Assembly (NCBI GenBank): GCA_903813345.2
Contig: CAIIXF020000007.1
Coordinates: 6,145,730-6,209,729 of the forward strand
Direction of reading: 5' to 3'
Length of the DNA: 64,000 nucleotides
DNA from: Owenia fusiformis
Lineage: Eukaryota > Annelida > Polychaeta > Sabellida > Oweniidae
A program made the position numbers and the translations under genes. Shown in pieces: positions 49,481-60,132 of this stretch (position 1 is the first letter of the stretch; each line of letters opens with the position of its first letter). Under the pieces are notes generated by a model that ran no database searches, was not told the origin of the DNA, and was given only the letters and a program-made list of their open reading frames with translations.

Positions 49481-50252
49481 CTGGTCGAGCAAACATTAAC
49501 ATTAATGCAACCGTAAATGAACACAAATTAAAAATCCCAAACTTGTTAGCTGCGCATGGTCTCTCTGGCAGTGATACGACATCTTGCATGCATGGAATTG
49601 GCAAGCTAACAGTCCTGAAGGTGTTAAATAGATACTCACTCGCTAACTTGGGAGATGTCAATGCAGACATGACTGAAGTTGAGAAAACTTCAACAGAATT
49701 TGTTTCTAGATGTTATGGAATAACACCTAAAGTCACAGACAAAATATCTGATGTGAGATACGCTGTATGAGCAAAGAAAAATGTTGCAAAACACATTACA
49801 AATGCACAAAAGCTAAAATCCCTCCCACCAACAACAGAAGCATTTTCCCAGCATGTGAAGCGAGCTCATTTCCAAGTAGCTATATCAGCTGTATATGGAA
49901 AAATGCTGATATGCCTGACCCCCCACTTATCCTTCCAACAGATTATGGTTGGGAAATTAACAGCACGGGCTCACTTGTCCCAAGAACAATGCCCAAGGAT
50001 ACACCCTGTGCCCTTGAAGGAATTATCCAGCTTATTAAGTGCACATATCCATCAGAGGGCAATGTATGTACAACTGGGCGATGTTCATGCTCCAAGGCAT
50101 CTTTATCATGTACATTATTCTGTGTTTGCAAGGAGAATGAATGCAACAACCAACATACAAAGACAGTAACTGAACAGGAATTGGAAAAAACTGATGAGGA
50201 TTTATTGAGGGAAATCCTTGATGAAATCTTAGTAAAAGAAGATAATTCATAA
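49459..50252 (+). pseudogene. PIN/XPG-like gene, C-terminal half, inverted duplicate (plus copy)
   Basis: The C-terminal part of the gene described at 47826-49480 lies here on the plus strand, from EGTSSGRANI through HGLSGSDTTSCMHGIGK to the Cys-rich end. It has the same in-frame TGA (49768-49770) as the minus copy, so that lesion preceded the duplication. It lacks the TAG of the other copy (it reads EGIIQLIKC there). Instead it has an extra stretch of about 11 nt after GTAGCTATAT that shifts the frame, so the tail ORF at 49767-50252 appears in another frame until that point. Confidence 0.75.
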
Positions 50253-50827
50253 ATTCAAGATATATATAGCACCAAGAAATGACCCTTGTGGAACATCATT
50301 ATTATTATGTAGGTTACTTTTTACTCATTTCAGATATTTTATATGTGAGAAAGAGATAATAATCAGATGTATTTAGTATTATTTATTGATGATTTTGTAG
50401 GAAACACTAATATCAATTTGATATTATCACAGAATGAGACATTTCATAAATTGTAAGGTTGGCGGCCATCTTGAATTTTTTATTTTTTTTGTCAAGAAAC
50501 ATTTCTGGAACTTAACATATTGGTATACATCATATTTAAACTCTATTATAGAAAAAAAACAGCAAGATTTGTTTATGTGTATGCTCGTTTTCTGTTCTAA
50601 TATGCTGGCTAAAATACATAAAACGTGTGAAAATTCAAAATGGCCGCCAAAAAAATTCCTCAAGGATGCCCGTTGGGCATCCGGCAGTTTCTGAATATGG
50701 ATATCATGTTTAAACAGAAAATGCAAAAAAAGTTCATATAATAAGCATTTCCACCTTCACTTAAAATATGGCACTTCACATCCGGACTATACCTAGAAGG
50801 TATGAAATACATCTGTTATGTACGGTC

Positions 50828-50938
50828 GGTTTTGGATACAGGGTTTATCCCAAGGGAAGTATGTGTATCTCCCTCGGTCCCTGCGGTCCCTCGGGAGATA
50901 TACATATTTCCCTTGGGATAAACCCTGTATCCAAAACC
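50828..50938. repeat. perfect-looking long hairpin
   Basis: GGTTTTGGATACAGGGTTTA, followed by TCCCAAGGGAA, pairs inverted with its complement ending CCAAAACC at 50938. The stem is about 50 bp, with the tip rich in CCCTCGG/CCGAGGG. Similar CCCTCGGGACC words recur at 61755-61830, so this is a repeat family. Confidence 0.8.
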
Positions 50939-51047
50939 TCCCAGTACATAATCCTTATTTATTTCCTCCTTGTTATTGACTGACTATACTAGAACTACTC
51001 TAAGCTGCCATCTATTGGTCTGAACTCCATCATTTTGGAAAGCATTT
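50939..51047. other. spacer before the satellite
   Basis: Nothing recognised. Confidence 0.3.
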
Positions 51048-53285
51048 CATACACCAAAGTTTAAATTATTCCAAACAACAGTTAGCATTTTTCTAAACAA
51101 CAATTAGCATTTTCCCAAACAAATGCATTTTTCAAAGAACATCATTTTGATAAGAAGAGTTTCCATTATTCTAAAGATGAGTTCTCATTATTCTAAAAAA
51201 CAGTTTGCATTATTATGAACAACAATTAGCATTATTCTACCAACAGTTGGCATTATTCTAAACAACATTCAGTATACTATACAACAGTTCACATCATTCC
51301 AAACGACGGTTGGCGTTATTCTAAACAATAGTTAGTATTCGATACAACAGTTCACATCATTTTAAACGACGGTTAGCGTTATTCTAAACAACAGTCAGTA
51401 TTCTATACAACAGTTCACATCGTTCCAAACGACAGTTAGCGTTATTCTAAAAAACAGTCGGTTTTCTATACAACAGTCCACATCATTCCGAACGACGGTT
51501 AGCGTTATTCTAAACAACAGTCAGTATTCGATACAACAGTTCACATCATTCTGAACGACGGTTGGCGTTATTCTAAACAACAGTCAGTATTCGATACAAC
51601 AGTTCACATAATTCCAAACGACGGTTAGCGCAAAAGGTCGCGCACGCATTGTTACACATTTTTGCTTTTTAACACCACTGAATGTGACGTTTTTTTGAGA
51701 AAAATGTATACATATGGAAATCCTTTCGTCCTCCATATTTGCCTCTATATCTCAAAATGTTTAAGTCGAATAACTCTGATATCGTACATGTATTAACAAT
51801 GGGATAGGAGCATCATACAACACGAATCAATTGATATTTTAGGTGAAATAAATATACGTGTTGTTGTGCTTGAAAATAGGCGAATGGCGTAAATTAGCCC
51901 TATTTTAATGAATTTTGAAAACCTTTCGTCCTCCACTTTTCCACATACAACAGAAAACACATACTTTTGCGAACAAAATCAACTGTTTATTAATAAAATA
52001 GAGTTTAGGAGCAAAATAATCATGTATAATTTATTTAAAATCGGTGTTGTATTTTTTGTTTAATGTACACCTGAAAAGCTGAAGGTAACAAAAAATGAGC
52101 AAAAAAGGTCGCTGTCAACAGATTCTATTTTTCAAACTCTATGACGTCACAATAAGGGACGCTTACTCAAATCCATCCTTTGAAATAAAACGTCCGTCTT
52201 CCTTTATCAAGACGGAAAATAAGTATAATAGTCATATATTGTTTGAGTTATGAGCGTTTAAAGACGAAAAATAATTCAAAATGTAACGTGTCAACAGGGG
52301 ATATTTGCCAGATGTTTTGGTAAAAAACTCTTTTTTAAAAAAGAACGCGCAAGAATCGTGATCGAAGTGTAGTTGATCTAGAAACTTCATCGAAACAGCC
52401 TTAAAATGATATATAACTTTAATTAGAATATTATCTTATAATCCGGGGAATCAAAGTTACACTCACGCGATACCCTTAAAAAACAAATGCGCCACCTTTT
52501 TGCGACACGTCTTAACAACAGTCAGTGTTCGATACAACAGTTCACGTCATTCTGAACGACGGTTAGCGTTATTCTAAACAATAGTCAGTATTCGATACAA
52601 CAGTTCACATCATTCTAAACGACGGTTAGCGTTATTCTAAACAACAGTCAGTATTCGATACAACAGTTCACATCATTCTGAACGACGGTTGGCGTTATTC
52701 TAAACAACAGTCAGTATTCTATACAACAGTTCACATCATTCTAAACGACGGTTGGCGTTATTCTAAACAACAGTCAGTATTCTATACAACAGTTCACATC
52801 ATTCTAAACGACGGTTGGCGTTATTCTAAACAACAGTCAGTATTCGATACAACAGTTCACATCATTCTAAACGACGGTTAGCGTTATTCTAAACAACAGT
52901 CAGTATTCGATACAACAGTTCACATCATTCTGAACGACGGTTGGCGTTATTCTAAACAACAGTCAGTATTCTATACAACAGTTCACATCATTCTAAACGA
53001 CGGTTGGCGTTATTCTAAACAACAGTCAGTATTCGATACAACAGTTCACATCATTCTGAACGACGGTTGGCGTTATTCTAAACAACAGTCAGTATTCGAT
53101 ACAACAGTTCACATCATTCTGAACGACGGTTGGCGTTATTCTAAACAACAGTCAGTATTCTATGCAACAGTTCACATCATTCTAAAGGACGGCTGGCGTT
53201 TTTCTAAACAACAGTCAGTATTCTATGCAACAGTTCACATCATTCTAAAGGACGGCTGGCGTTTTTCTAAAGAACAGTTTGTATT
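51048..53285 (+). repeat. satellite: 63-bp higher-order units of three 21-bp monomers
   Basis: From about 51300 the array repeats a 63-bp unit of three related 21-mers: TTCTAAACAACAGTCAGTATT, GATACAACAGTTCACATCATT and a CTAAACGACGGTTAGC-type block. Examples start at 52630, 52693 and 52756. At the left edge (51048-51290) only degenerate single monomers (CATTATTCTAAACAACAGTTAG) occur, and at the right edge (53160-53285) the units diverge again. MITE A interrupts the array at 51631-52512. There are no genes. Confidence 0.9.
51631..52512 (+). mobile_element. MITE family A, uninterrupted copy inside the satellite
   Basis: An 882-bp copy runs from GCAAAAGGTCGCGCACGC to CCACCTTTTTGCGACACGTCT, inserted within a satellite unit (GTTAGCG on the left, TAACAACAGTC on the right). 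The left tip lacks the outermost bases (GACGTGTC) seen at 37023. It serves as the empty-site reference for the Helentron-like insertion: the target lies between 52034 and 52035. No coding capacity. Confidence 0.85.
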
Positions 53286-53794
53286 ATTCCTATTGAAAAG
53301 TATGATTTATTAGCCCCATATTATATAATATCACATAGTTTTGTTTCTGTATTTGACTATACACATGTATGTTGTAAAATATATGTATACATGTAATTCA
53401 TTATTTGTGAAAAATTAATACAAGCAAATTGAGCCACCAACCGCATTGTTACATGTTGTTCTTTCTAATTTGGTAACGTTATAGTATCACATGATAGCAA
53501 CGAGATATAAAAAAAACGTTATTTATATTCTAAATTTGCAGCAACAGTCTGATTTTATTGATAAACAAATACAACGCGTTACATGTACTTTATAAAACAC
53601 AATATAATTTGTCAATAGTACTATATGCATATACCACGTGACAAAAAATGCCATCCACCCACATAATGTTTCATAACCTTTTTGTCTTAAAAAGATGTTG
53701 ACTTGTTGTTTCGCATATTAAAACTACACTTTATTTTGCAACTATACAAGAAGTTTCAGATGACTAGCTCACCTTGACGCACATTTATGAGCGT
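53286..53794. other. no gene seen
   Basis: AT-rich. No repeat arm or exon supported. Confidence 0.4.
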
Positions 53795-54070
53795 TGCAAA
53801 ATGCGTCGTCTATTCCTTTGCTGGCACAACTGGATCTTACACAAAAAATGACACCCATCTTTTGTAACATAATTTGGGAAATAAGTTATAATGATTTTAT
53901 CAATGACAACTACATTATTTTGTAATCTATTGAATGGACTTGGACATTTCCATGAAAGTAAAAGCCAAAATCATTAGTATTTACAAAGTTATGTTACAAA
54001 AGCTGGGTGGTATTTTTGTGAAGAATCCATGTGTGTCTGCAAAGGAATAGACGACATTTAGAGCAAATTT
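53795..54070. mobile_element. small foldback MITE
   Basis: GTCGTCTATTCCTTTGCTGG near 53805 pairs inverted with the complement near 54040-54057, and CATCTTTTGTAACATAA pairs inverted near 53985-54005. The arms are about 80-90 bp around a loop of roughly 90 bp. Confidence 0.65.
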
Positions 54071-54361
54071 TGAACTGAACGATACTTTAATAAAAAATAC
54101 ACGCACACTGACGCATTATACCCCCTAAAATGTAATTTGAGAAATGTGATTTGAAGTGTCATCTCAAAATTAAGCAAGGGATATATCAAAGCTAAACAGT
54201 CAGTAAAATCGTTGTTTTAAATCAGTCCCATATCATACTAAATAGACAAATATGCCTAGGATATGTAGGATGCACTTCTAAATATATGATGACAGGTATT
54301 GTCGTAGATCATGAAATTTGAAATCACTCACAATTATCAATACTTGAAATACATGTGTGAA
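54071..54361. other. no gene seen
   Basis: Nothing supported. It could include the 3'UTR of the minus-strand gene. Confidence 0.3.
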
Positions 54362-57300
54362 TTACGAATAATTATTGTTCATAAATGTTGTTGTTTTCAA
54401 ATAGTAAATCAAGAATAGCAGTGTTTCATCTCCATAGCGACCACCTCGAAGGTGCTTTTTCAGGTTCCTCTGTAAACGTAGCCCAGGCAACTGAAAAATG
54501 AAATAAATGACATATTTTGAAATTGCATATATACTACATGAATAAGTGTATGGTAACCAGTACATCTGTTACTTAACATTTTTATTATTTCGTGAGATAC
54601 AGTACATTATGATCAACAAAACGCGACAATTTCATATCTTCAACATGTAAAAACAGAAAGACGATGCATGTGGGGAGAGACCGTCGAGCGTTGTTTTTGA
54701 TATTGGGATAGTACAAAATGAACATAGCTATTAAATATATAACCATCGTACTATTTATACATACAAAAACCTTCGTAAGGCAATTAATTAAATGCACACG
54801 TCAAAAAGGTTCTATTGAAATTTGTTCCTGAAAGTTCCAATACAACCAGTCTACTGGTTCAGGATCTGTCATCATTTACATTACACGCTTCAAGTAGCCG
54901 CAATTTAGCCTAAGGCATAGTATTCGTATGGCAAAAAAACTGTCAGATGTTCAGTCCTTATTACGGCATATCATTTATCAGCGATGGTCTTCTTTAAGTC
55001 AGCAATTGTCTGAGGATTGTTCTGGTCTACATTATCTTTCAAATAGCCATGCAAAAACAAATTAGGTGGATTCAAGTCTATATCTATTGTATGAAGCTGA
55101 AATGAAGGGTTATCTGACCTATCTATAGTGAGTAATTTTAGGTATAGGGAGTAGTGCCCATACTTTTGCCATCTTGCTAAAACCACTATATGTCACAATT
55201 TAATTCCTATTGCACCAAGGGCTGTCCAAAAAAATTAGAATGATACTGTAACTGAGTAGCGTCACTGAGTCATAAGCGATATTCGAACATGACTGTATTC
55301 ACGCCTTCTATAAACTGTGAACAAATTAAAGTCAATGCTTCTGCTGGGTTATATTCGAGATCAATGCCCCAGCTCTGTACTAGTGTTTCGTTTAGTGCAC
55401 GCAATGTTCAGTTCAGGCTGTTCCGTTCTTTTCGCAAATTTTTATTAAAATTTAACGTTCGAATCGTAATATAGACCTCAGGGCAGGGCTATTATTTTCG
55501 AATACACCCCGCAGGTCTTGGCACAAACGTTTTCTGTACCCCGAACGACCGAAGGGAGTGATGGGTTCGAAATCTTTTGTGCCTAGACCTGCGGGGTGTA
55601 TTCGAAACTAGTAGGCCTGCCCTGAGGTCTATATTTCTTAAGTCAGACAACTCTTCATCTCCATAAACCCCAAACTTGAATCCACCCGATTTCTTTTTGT
55701 GTGGCTATTCAAATAGTACTATTTAATACACACTGTGTACTAAAACAATCCTCAGACAATTGCTGACCTAAAGAAGGCAACCACTGCTGAATATAATGCT
55801 AAAACAAGGCCTGGACATACACTCCCCTCCATAAGTTTGGCAACCTTTTTCCTCCATTGAACTACGTGTTAAAGCCTCTTTACATTTGAATTTTTATTTA
55901 CTTAACCGGCGATGAAATAACTTATAATTTTGATTGAAACGTAACTTGACTTTATTTCCAATACCTCCAAAGTTTCTCGATTTTTTTACTCAATTACAAT
56001 AGGTCGAAAATTGATGATAAATTTGATGAATTTTTGAAAATCGTCATTCCCATGTAATCCAATGGGAAATAGAGGGTTCGGGGCAAATCAGAAATCAGGA
56101 TATCTTTTCAGTAAAAGATTCAGCAAAAAATATTTTTACATAGAAAATTGAATTGTGTCACTTTTTTTAACACTATGTGTTTAGTTTATTTGATGAATAT
56201 TAAAGTTACAGCGCTTCAAAGTCATTTTTGAAAATAATTTTTCGCCTCCTGTGTTATTTCAATGGGAGAAGTTTTTTGAAAAACAATTTTGACTTTAAAG
56301 CCCTATAACTTTGTTGAACCTGAAGAAACATATCAATTTTTTGTTAAATAAAGTTAGCAAATTCAATTGCCTGCCTAACTCGTATTTTTTGCAAGGACTC
56401 GGATGGATGGATATTCTGTCATATGACTTGCGGCAAACCATTTCCCATTGGTTAACATGGGAATGTCGATTTTCAAAAATTCATCAAATTTATCATCAAT
56501 TTTCTACCTATATTGTAATTGAGGCAAAAAATTGAGAAAATTTGGAGGTATAGTATTTCCATCGCAGGTTAAGTAAATACAATTTCAAAGATAAAGAGGC
56601 TTTAACACGTAGTTCAATGGGGGAAAAAGGTTGCCAAACTTATGGAGGGGAGTGTAGGGTATTTTGCTATGAATCCAGCTCTGGCTTAGGCTAAATAACG
56701 TCACTGAGCATGTAATGTAAATGATAATAGCTCCTGAACCAGTTTACTTGTTGTATTTAAACTTCCAGGAACAAATTTCCATAAATATATAAGCACTAGT
56801 GCCAAAGGGAAAGGACCAAACGTTGTAATGGGACTTAGCAAGAAAAAGCAAACTCTAAGTGCATACCAGTAAAGAAAACAAACCCCATATAGCCCAAAAC
56901 CAGGATCTAACGTGAAAAGAAACAATGTCTAATAGCCCCCCTTTTCCCCACCATTCAAGAACCAATATCACAATCCAAGACCAAAAGACCAAGGGACATT
57001 TCATTCATAACAAAGTCATTACAATAAATGTTGTCACGTGACTTCCGTTGAATATCGCTAGTTATTCTTTAGTCACGTGTAGGACATGGACCAATAAGAG
57101 AGTGAGGAATATTACAGTGATATAATAAAATACAATATTGGAATGAGTTGATTGCCTATTCACATCTACCTGAGTGCAATTGTCTGGATACGAATTTGAG
57201 AAAACGTGATAAGTTCAGAATGCGTATTTTTGTTACAACTAAACGTATTTTCAGATTCATACTTACCCCATTTCGAACCATAAATAAGGGGACATTCGGC

Positions 57301-59745
57301 AAATACAGACGTTTTCTTTCGTATCTTGCCATATTTGTCTGTTTGTTTAAATATAACCACAGATCCCTAAAAGTATAAGTAAATAAGTTCTTCACAAATG
57401 GATGCTTAAACTACTATAGGGAAGTTAAGATACAAGGCTTATTTGTTCTTAGTTTTTTTCGCAGCTTGTAATCGGCTCTAATTCTAGATGTCATATTCAA
57501 TTAAATGCCAATTACAAACAATTATGCACTTAAAAGCCAACGCTTGCCTTGGGTGATCATTCCATCACTGTATATACGATCGAATTGTCTTGACGACAAA
57601 ATTATACGCATATATGTTGACGTCCAATATGTCAATGACTCAGCACGCCAGGAGGGCCAAGATGTCATTTTCTTTGTTTTTGCGAACAATTGTTTCAATA
57701 TGTCCACCATTTTGATCATAAATCAGGCTGATAGCATCATTGATATGCTTTTGAAATAATGAATTCAACTTCTCAACAATTCTGCCCTAAATAGATGTAA
57801 GGGGCTCATGGTACATCAATTCTGTTAGTTCTCCCCACACGCTGGCATCGGGTGATCTGGGGACCAGTGGTTAAGGGGGACCAATCAGAGCAATATTCCT
57901 GATCTCATATTAGGATGATTACACTTTCCAACAAGATGGGACTCCAAGCCATAGATTCCAAAATGCAATCAAATATTTCAGGGAGAATGTGCCTCGATTC
58001 ATCCTCTCTAATCAACGGTCCCCCCAGATAACCCGCTGCCAACATCTCTGACTACCACGTATTTGGAGAACCAACAAAATCGGTGTATCATGAATACAGC
58101 GTTGTTGAGAAGTGGAATTCATTGTCTCAACAGCATATCAATGATGCTACTGACAAGTTTAGGCCAAAATTGAAGGCTATATTTGATTAAAACGGAGGAA
58201 TATTGGACATCAATTTTTTGCAAGTTTTTGAGAACCAATTTTGAAACGAAAATGACGTAATTTGTATAATAGACGCTGGTTGACATATATTATAATTTTG
58301 AGCTCATGATATCCCAAATTAAAGATAACTAAATTCCCTATCCACTTATATTTAACATGACATGTTTTCATCAATGGAATCAATGTTTATTTTTGAAATA
58401 CGAGTGTCCCATATTTTGGACCACCATGTATTAAGTGTGGACTTCATTTTTGCTTGAGTGTATAACAATTCATTTATTTTAATCTCGAGGTTGAAAATCC
58501 CATGTTGCTAACAGGTTCAAAAACTATATCTGTAAGCATTTGAACAAAAAATGTCCGTTCCTTACAAAAAGTCTCGCTTTGGAGAAAAGGTCTACTGGGC
58601 TAATATTTTTATGAAAAATATAGAAATAACACCCGAATTAAATCATGAAAATGCAAACGAAGACATTTAAGTCTACAATATGTAAGAATATCAAATTGCC
58701 TAAAGCAGGCGTAACGTGCAGTAGACCGATTCAATAAAAGACAAGTCTAGGTTTAGAGAACGAAGTTCATCAGTGTACTGCGCTCATAATTTGTTTTATG
58801 AAAAATATAGAAATAACATCCAAATTAAATTATGAATATTCAAAATAGGACATTTAATTTAACTCTACAATATGTGAAAATATTAAAATTATCGAAAGCA
58901 GGCATAACGTACAGAAGCCTGATGACCTTCGTTATCCGAACTGAGACTAGTATTTTGCAAATCTTCTTCGAGGAAAGGTACATTGAAATGTATTTATTTT
59001 AATTTGGAGGCCGATAACAGTTATGCTTTCCTAACAACAACTTAGTTATTTGTGTCAAATAAAGTAAGATAAATACCTTCTTCGGGGTTATTTTAGTTTC
59101 TGTCATTGGTAAAAGAAAGTCTCCTCCATCTTTGACCTCGTTTAACTGAAAACCAGAGGGTTGAAAATACAAACCGTATAGTATTACACTTGTAGGCTAA
59201 AATTGAATTGCACAATTCCCGAAATCATTTGCTTTGATAAATGAATGCACAGCATATAAAGAACAATAAATGAATCGCTGGAGTACTCCCATATACAGAT
59301 ATTGTCCAAATGAAGTATATCATTATCTTTTGCTGATCAACTATGGAACAAGTGATAGGATGATTGGATCTGTTTGTGGTGTACGAAAACCCACGTATGG
59401 TGCTTTTGATGATGGTATTGTTGATTACTTATATCACTGAATCAGTAGGAGAGCTCAAACATGATTCGACGTAATATTGTAAAACATATAAAAGAAGTAC
59501 ATGAATGATTTTATTACTTACAAATATGATTGCTCTAGTTATGACAAGTCCCAGCGTATCTTCCTGCAAAAATATTTCAAAAGTGACATATGCTATTTCA
59601 TAAAAGTACACTTCTTACACCTCGATTAAAATGCACATATTTCTGGAATTTTAGTCTAAGTCAACGAGAACAAAACGCTTAAGTAAATTACCTGATATAA
59701 ATGTACATATGGATCCTCTCCACCCCCTATGCCATAATTCGTCAC
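54362..59745 (-). CDS. unidentified multi-exon gene on the minus strand, partial
   Basis: Three small exons have strong splice sites on the minus strand and lengths divisible by three: 59745-59692 (54 nt, VTNYGIGGGEDPYVHLYQ), 59563-59522 (42 nt, EDTLGLVITRAIIF; acceptor ATTTTTGCAG, donor GTAAGT) and 59145-59077 (69 nt, LNEVKDGGDFLLPMTE then TKITPKK; acceptor CTGGTTTTCAG). A likely last exon starts at 54490 after TATTTCATTTTTCAG. In phase 0 it reads LPGLRLQRNLKKHLRGGRYG and stops at 54362; in another phase it reads ATFTEEPEKAPSRWSLWR with a stop. I do not recognise the protein. The start and upstream exons lie above 59745 or beyond the window. The 4.6-kb last intron is filled with mobile elements. 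Confidence 0.45.
54971..55186 (-). pseudogene. IS630/Tc1/mariner transposase C-terminal fragment (minus)
   Basis: The translation holds DLNPPNLFLHGYLKDN and then NNPQTIADLKKTIADK. This matches the region after the third catalytic residue in these transposases ('D-L-(N/T)-P-x-D-x-F-L-W-G-x-L-K', followed by a helix). Key residues are altered (D to N in NLF, W to H). It is a dead fragment. Confidence 0.65.
55468..55636. repeat. long hairpin between the two transposase fragments
   Basis: AATATAGACCTCAGGGCAGG at 55468 pairs inverted with the end at 55636. Pairing continues through CGAATACACCCCGCAGGTCT and GGCACAAA. The arms are about 70 bp around a loop of about 30 bp containing CCCCGAACGACCGAAGG. 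Confidence 0.85.
55660..55810 (+). pseudogene. IS630/Tc1/mariner transposase fragment (plus)
   Basis: Reads PNLNPPDFFLCGYSN and then NNPQTIADLKKATT: the same protein segment as 54971-55186 but on the opposite strand, with a frameshift between the two pieces. The two fragments are an inverted duplication of one transposase end. Confidence 0.6.
55820..56654. mobile_element. Tc1-like foldback MITE, family C, intact copy
   Basis: TA|CACTCCCCTCCATAAGTTTG at 55820 and its inverted form ending GGGGAGTG|TA at 56654 bound an 835-bp element with TA duplications (55818-55819, 56655-56656). The whole element is nearly two mirror arms of about 400 bp (shared words GAACTACGTGTTAAAGCCTC, GATTTTCAAAAATTCATCAA, CCAATGGGAAAT). 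Non-coding. Its sister is 31268-32127. Confidence 0.9.
56791..57639. other. no gene seen
   Basis: The short hydrophobic ORF at 56925-56701 (-) and antiparallel ORFs at 57148-57395 overlap each other and are not recognised. Confidence 0.35.
57640..57790 (-). pseudogene. IS630/Tc1-like transposase C-terminus (minus)
   Basis: The minus-strand translation reads VEKLNSLFQKHINDAI and then YDQNGGHIETIV. It corresponds to the C-terminal tail of the transposase fragment on the plus strand at 57925-58215 (VEKWNSLSQQHINDAT .. NGGILDI). The tail 'GGHIE' is typical of this transposase group. It is an inverted duplicate. Confidence 0.55.
57900..58215 (+). pseudogene. IS630/Tc1-like transposase fragment (plus)
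   Basis: TFQQDGTPSHRFQNAIKYF contains the second catalytic Asp motif (QQDG.P.H) of IS630/Tc1/mariner DDE transposases. After degraded sequence with stops, WNSLSQQHINDATDKF and NGGILDINFL give the C-terminal tail. The intervening third acidic motif is lost to frameshifts. Dead copy. Confidence 0.65.
58398..58433. repeat. possible transposon terminus
   Basis: GAGTGTCCCATATTTTGGAC then CACCATG|TA resembles the outer end of a Tc1/mariner-type element at the right place downstream of the transposase fragment. The matching left end was not found. Confidence 0.35.
58434..59076. other. no gene seen; one local duplication
   Basis: TTTTATGAAAAATATAGAAATAACA with its following 100 bp occurs near 58608 and again near 58795 (CATTTAA.TCTACAATATGT.A AATATLIKE blocks, then AAAGCAGGC.TAACGT). 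This two-copy duplication has a spacing of about 187 bp. It lies in the intron of the minus-strand gene. Confidence 0.45.
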
Positions 59746-60132
59746 CTAAAACAACGTGGAAGAATACATAAATAAATCATAACTGATAGACTGTAAGCCA
59801 TTCTGTAGAAGTGCTCTAGAAATGCAACCTTCCTTACATAAAGGTTACACATTCCAACCTATTTCAAACCATCTGTATGATTATACTGGACACTTTCTGG
59901 GTAGTTGGACTTTCTATAGGGGTGGCAGACGGCCCTCAGACCAATTAATACCCCTACCCCCAAAAAACCATGGGGGTACTTTAATACCACCCAATAAAAA
60001 GAATACTAATGCATGTCAGATATTCATTGTTTTATATTGGGTAGGGCATGTTATGGTTAATAAGTGCCAGAAATTTCCGATCTCTAACTTATATGGTTAC
60101 CATAGAAACAGTATTTATATCTCGAAATATTC

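Larger units (their letters stand above)
47327..50753. repeat. large imperfect palindrome, arms about 1.27 kb
   Basis: The left arm (47327 to about 48580) is the reverse complement of the right arm (about 49462 to 50753), with high identity and only small indels. The loop is about 880 bp. Each arm holds the C-terminal half of one PIN/XPG-like gene, shared non-coding 3' DNA and, near its outer end, the small hairpin GGATGCCC-AAC-GGGCATCC. The outer limits are sharp (GGTGGAAATGCTT / AAGCATTTCCACC). Confidence 0.85.
54810..56790. mobile_element. inverted-repeat-bounded composite with transposase scraps
   Basis: 54820-54910 (TTTGTTCCTGAAAGTTCCAA, CATCATTTACATTACACGC, TTTAGCCTAAG) pairs inverted with 56690-56785. 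Between them are a minus-strand transposase fragment, a hairpin, a plus-strand transposase fragment and the intact MITE C. It may be a collapsed DNA transposon pair, inserted in the intron of the minus-strand gene. Confidence 0.6.

Noticed and set aside
49855-50250. Alternative ORFs across the right palindrome arm on both strands
   Set aside because: Out-of-frame readings of the PIN/XPG-like pseudogene tail.
51300-53285. CRISPR-like regular repeats
   Set aside because: The units are contiguous 63-bp satellite with no unique spacers, in a eukaryotic context.
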